Assembly: GCA_002343455.1 (NCBI GenBank)
Contig: DDSR01000446.1
Span: 34,379-44,025 of the forward strand
DNA length: 9,647 bases
From: Deltaproteobacteria bacterium UBA2385
GTDB lineage: Bacteria > Myxococcota_A > UBA796 > UBA2385
Reading direction: 5' to 3'
The translations under genes and the position numbers were made by a program. The notes below the pieces were generated by a model that was given only the letters and a program-made list of their open reading frames with translations, did no database searches and was not told the origin of the DNA. Shown here one piece after another: positions 7,702 through 9,647 of this stretch (position 1 is its first letter; every line of letters begins with the position of its first letter).

Positions 7702-8922
7702 ATGCACTCCCGCTTCCATCGGATCTACCTCGACCTCGCCCAGGGCCGGGTCGGGGCGGGACGGACCGGCGTCGCGGCCCTCACCGAGCTGCTGCACATG
7801 TTCGTGGTGCTGCTGCGCGAGGCCGGCCGGGACCGCATCGCGATGCGGGCGGCGATGCTCTCGTACTGGACGGCCGTCGCGATCGTGCCGATCCTGCTGA
7901 TCGGCCTGACGCTCTCGGCCCCCCTCGGCGGCGGAACCAAGGGCCGCGACGCCGTGATGCGCCTGCTCTACGACACTATCCTGACCGAGAGCGTCGAGGA
8001 CGTCGGGGCCGCCCTGGACGTGCTGCTGTCGGGCGCCAACCTGACCACCGTGGGCATCTTCGGCATCCTGGGCCTGATGATCACCGGCAGCCAGCTCTAC
8101 TTCAACGTCGAGCAGGCCTACAACGACATCTTCCAGACCCGGGTGCGACGCAGCCTGATGCTGCGCTTCACGCTCTTCTATTCGGGCATCACGCTGGGGC
8201 CCTCGCTCATCGCCGCCGGCTTCCTGGTCACGGCCGCCCTGCCCGCGCAGTTCGGGGCCCTGGACCGCGCCCTCCCGGTCCTGCTGACCTCGGTCGCCTT
8301 CATCGCCGCCATCCGGCTGCTGCCCGACCGGCGGGTCTCCTGGCGGGCGGCCTTCTCCGGTGGCCTGCTCTCGGCGACCATCTTCGAGCTCGCCAAGGTG
8401 GGCTTCTCCACCTATATGCGGGCGATGGGCACGGCCGAGGGCATGGCGGGCATCTACGGATCGCTGGCCTTCCTCCCCGTCTTCCTGATCTGGCTCCAGG
8501 TCATCTGGATGGTGGTGCTGCTGGGGGTGGAGGTGGCCTGGCTGGTCGAGAGCTACACGCAGCTCGTCGGCAACCAGCGCCGGGACAGCCTGGACCCGCA
8601 CTCGTCCATGCGCCACGCCGACGCCGACTTTGGCCTGGCGGTGGTCGAGGTGCTCGGGCCGGCCTTCCTGCGCGGCGAGGAGCCGCTCTCGCTGGACGAG
8701 CTGGTCGTGCGCATGCAGAGCGACCCCCGGCACCTGCAGACCGCCCTGGACGTGCTGGTCGCGGCCGGCCTGGTGCTGGAGACCGAGGATCACCGCTACG
8801 CCATGGCCCGCGCGCCCGACCAGCTCGACGCCGGGCAGATCCGCGCCCGATACCGCGCGATCGGGGCACCAATCGGCGCCTCACCGGATACATCTCTACG
8901 CCCGGATGCAGGAGAGGTCTGA
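7702..8922 (+). CDS. YihY/BrkB-family inner-membrane protein with C-terminal cytosolic domain
   Basis: Integral membrane protein of the YihY/virulence factor BrkB family. Older annotation as 'ribonuclease BN' is a known misassignment, and no biochemical role is established; a transport or envelope role is generally assumed. Among 406 residues, membrane segments lie near 55-73, 115-131, 155-180, 188-205, 218-235 and 252-284. Family hallmarks are AAMLSYWTAVAIVPI (50-64), FNVEQAYNDIFQTR (134-147) and IYGSLAFLPVFLIWLQVIW followed by a VEVAW block (251-280). Residues 305-370 are soluble and look like a winged-helix-type fold. The ATG at 7702 has GGAGG only two bases upstream, which is short; the GTG and ATG codons further in would cut conserved sequence. 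Its stop shares one base with the next gene's ATG (TGATG), implying coupled translation. Confidence 0.9.
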   Translation: MHSRFHRIYLDLAQGRVGAGRTGVAALTELLHMFVVLLREAGRDRIAMRAAMLSYWTAVAIVPILLIGLTLSAPLGGGTKGRDAVMRLLYDTILTESVEDVGAALDVLLSGANLTTVGIFGILGLMITGSQLYFNVEQAYNDIFQTRVRRSLMLRFTLFYSGITLGPSLIAAGFLVTAALPAQFGALDRALPVLLTSVAFIAAIRLLPDRRVSWRAAFSGGLLSATIFELAKVGFSTYMRAMGTAEGMAGIYGSLAFLPVFLIWLQVIWMVVLLGVEVAWLVESYTQLVGNQRRDSLDPHSSMRHADADFGLAVVEVLGPAFLRGEEPLSLDELVVRMQSDPRHLQTALDVLVAAGLVLETEDHRYAMARAPDQLDAGQIRARYRAIGAPIGASPDTSLRPDAGEV

Positions 8923-9647
8923 TGAACACACCTCAGCCGATCGAACTGGGTCAGGTGCGAAGGCTCCTCTGGTTGACCGATCTCTCGCCCCGCGCGGCGG
9001 CCTGTCGCGAGCCGGTGCGCTGGCTGGCTGGCCTGGGCGCCGACGCCGACTCGGCCACGGTCCTGGTCGTCCACGCGCTGAGCCCCAACGCCAACGAGGA
9101 CGCCGAGTCCTACTCCCGCCGCACCGCGGACGCCCGGGCGCAGGTCGCCGCGCTGGCCGGAGATCTCGGCAGCGTCGGCATCGACGCCCAGGCGATCGTC
9201 ATGGCGGGCCAGCCCGTCGACGTCGCCACGGCGATGATCCTCGAGCACAAGGTCGACCTCTGCGTCTTGGGGCGGACCGGGGTCACCGGGCTGGATCGCC
9301 TGCTGCTGGGCAGCACCGCCCGGCGCCTCGTCCGCGATCTGCACGCGCCCCTGCTGGTCGTCCACGAGCCCGACCTCCTTCCGCCGCGCACCATCGTCTG
9401 CCCGGTCGACCCGACCGATGTCCCTGGACATGCCATGGAGGCCAGCCTGCGAGGGCTCCGTGCCGCGGCGGCCCTGGGACGGGCCAGCGGCGCCCGCGTG
9501 ACCTTCAGCAGCGTCGCGATCGCCAACGGCTTCGTGCCCGAGGACCGCATCGATGTCGGCAACCGCCTGGAGCGACGGGTCGGCGGCGTGCTGGAGACGC
9601 TGCCCCCCACCGACCACGGCTTCCGCGTGGTCGTCGCCCGCACCATC
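8922..9647 (+). CDS. Tandem-domain universal stress protein (UspA family), 3' end outside the window
   Basis: The frame starts at the ATG in TGATG, preceded by AGGAGAGG, and stays open for 242 codons to the window edge. Residues 12-148 form a complete UspA domain: strand RRLLWLTDLSPRA at the start and the nucleotide-binding pattern G-2x-G-9x-G-S at G117, G120, G130 and S131, followed by ARRLVRDLHAPLLVVHEP. A second domain begins at about residue 156 (RTIVCPVDPTD) and is cut off before its own nucleotide motif. The intact motif puts it in the ATP-binding class of universal stress proteins, cytosolic and usually induced by starvation or stress; the exact role is unknown. Coupling to the BrkB-family gene suggests the two proteins are made together, perhaps as a membrane protein and its cytosolic partner, which is inference. 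Confidence 0.9.
   Translation, partial: MNTPQPIELGQVRRLLWLTDLSPRAAACREPVRWLAGLGADADSATVLVVHALSPNANEDAESYSRRTADARAQVAALAGDLGSVGIDAQAIVMAGQPVDVATAMILEHKVDLCVLGRTGVTGLDRLLLGSTARRLVRDLHAPLLVVHEPDLLPPRTIVCPVDPTDVPGHAMEASLRGLRAAAALGRASGARVTFSSVAIANGFVPEDRIDVGNRLERRVGGVLETLPPTDHGFRVVVARTI

Noticed and set aside
6328..8793. Long open frame on the minus strand (821 codons) covering arcA and running antisense through the BrkB-family gene
   Set aside because: It overlaps arcA in another frame and is antisense to the BrkB gene. Its composition (Pro/Arg/Gly/His/Gln-rich) is typical of shadow frames in very GC-rich DNA, and it shows no family motifs.

Overview
This is a gene-dense, very GC-rich window (about 70% by eye, with strong G/C preference at third codon positions). 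It carries nine protein genes and almost no spare DNA; the longest gap between genes is 85 bases. No RNA genes, insertion sequences, CRISPR arrays or prophage genes were seen. A lipobox lipoprotein, an envelope M23 peptidase of the MepM/Csd3 type, a PlsC-type acyltransferase and a BrkB-type inner-membrane protein point to a Gram-negative chromosome. The lipoprotein architecture and the base composition would fit Myxococcota or a related deltaproteobacterial lineage, but that placement is an inference and no marker gene settles it.

Layout. (1) Positions 2-1498, plus strand: the 3' part of a multi-pass GT39/ArnT-like membrane glycosyltransferase whose 5' end lies outside the window. It meets the next gene tail to tail, with three bases between the stop codons. 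(2) Positions 1502-4566, minus strand, read right to left: a two-domain lipoprotein, a PlsC-like lysophospholipid acyltransferase and a membrane-anchored M23 endopeptidase. All three look like envelope genes. The first and last each have a recognisable promoter directly upstream, and a terminator-like hairpin lies inside the 5' end of the acyltransferase frame. (3) Positions 4617-7616, minus strand: arginine deiminase (arcA), a 23S rRNA m5C methyltransferase (rlmI) and moaC of molybdenum cofactor synthesis. They are spaced by 10 nt and then by a 4-nt overlap, so they are probably one transcript. (4) Positions 7702-9647, plus strand, divergent from arcA: a YihY/BrkB-family membrane protein whose stop codon overlaps the start of a tandem universal stress protein gene, which is cut by the window edge.

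Most of this is ordinary housekeeping and envelope content. No clear new multi-gene system is visible. The points most worth a second look are regulatory: the terminator-like hairpin just inside the acyltransferase ORF, a promoter for the M23 gene with one inverted repeat around its -35 and another around its -10, and a lipoprotein promoter whose -35 hexamer overlaps the moaC stop codon. The lipoprotein itself and the translationally coupled BrkB-USP pair are the least understood genes here.
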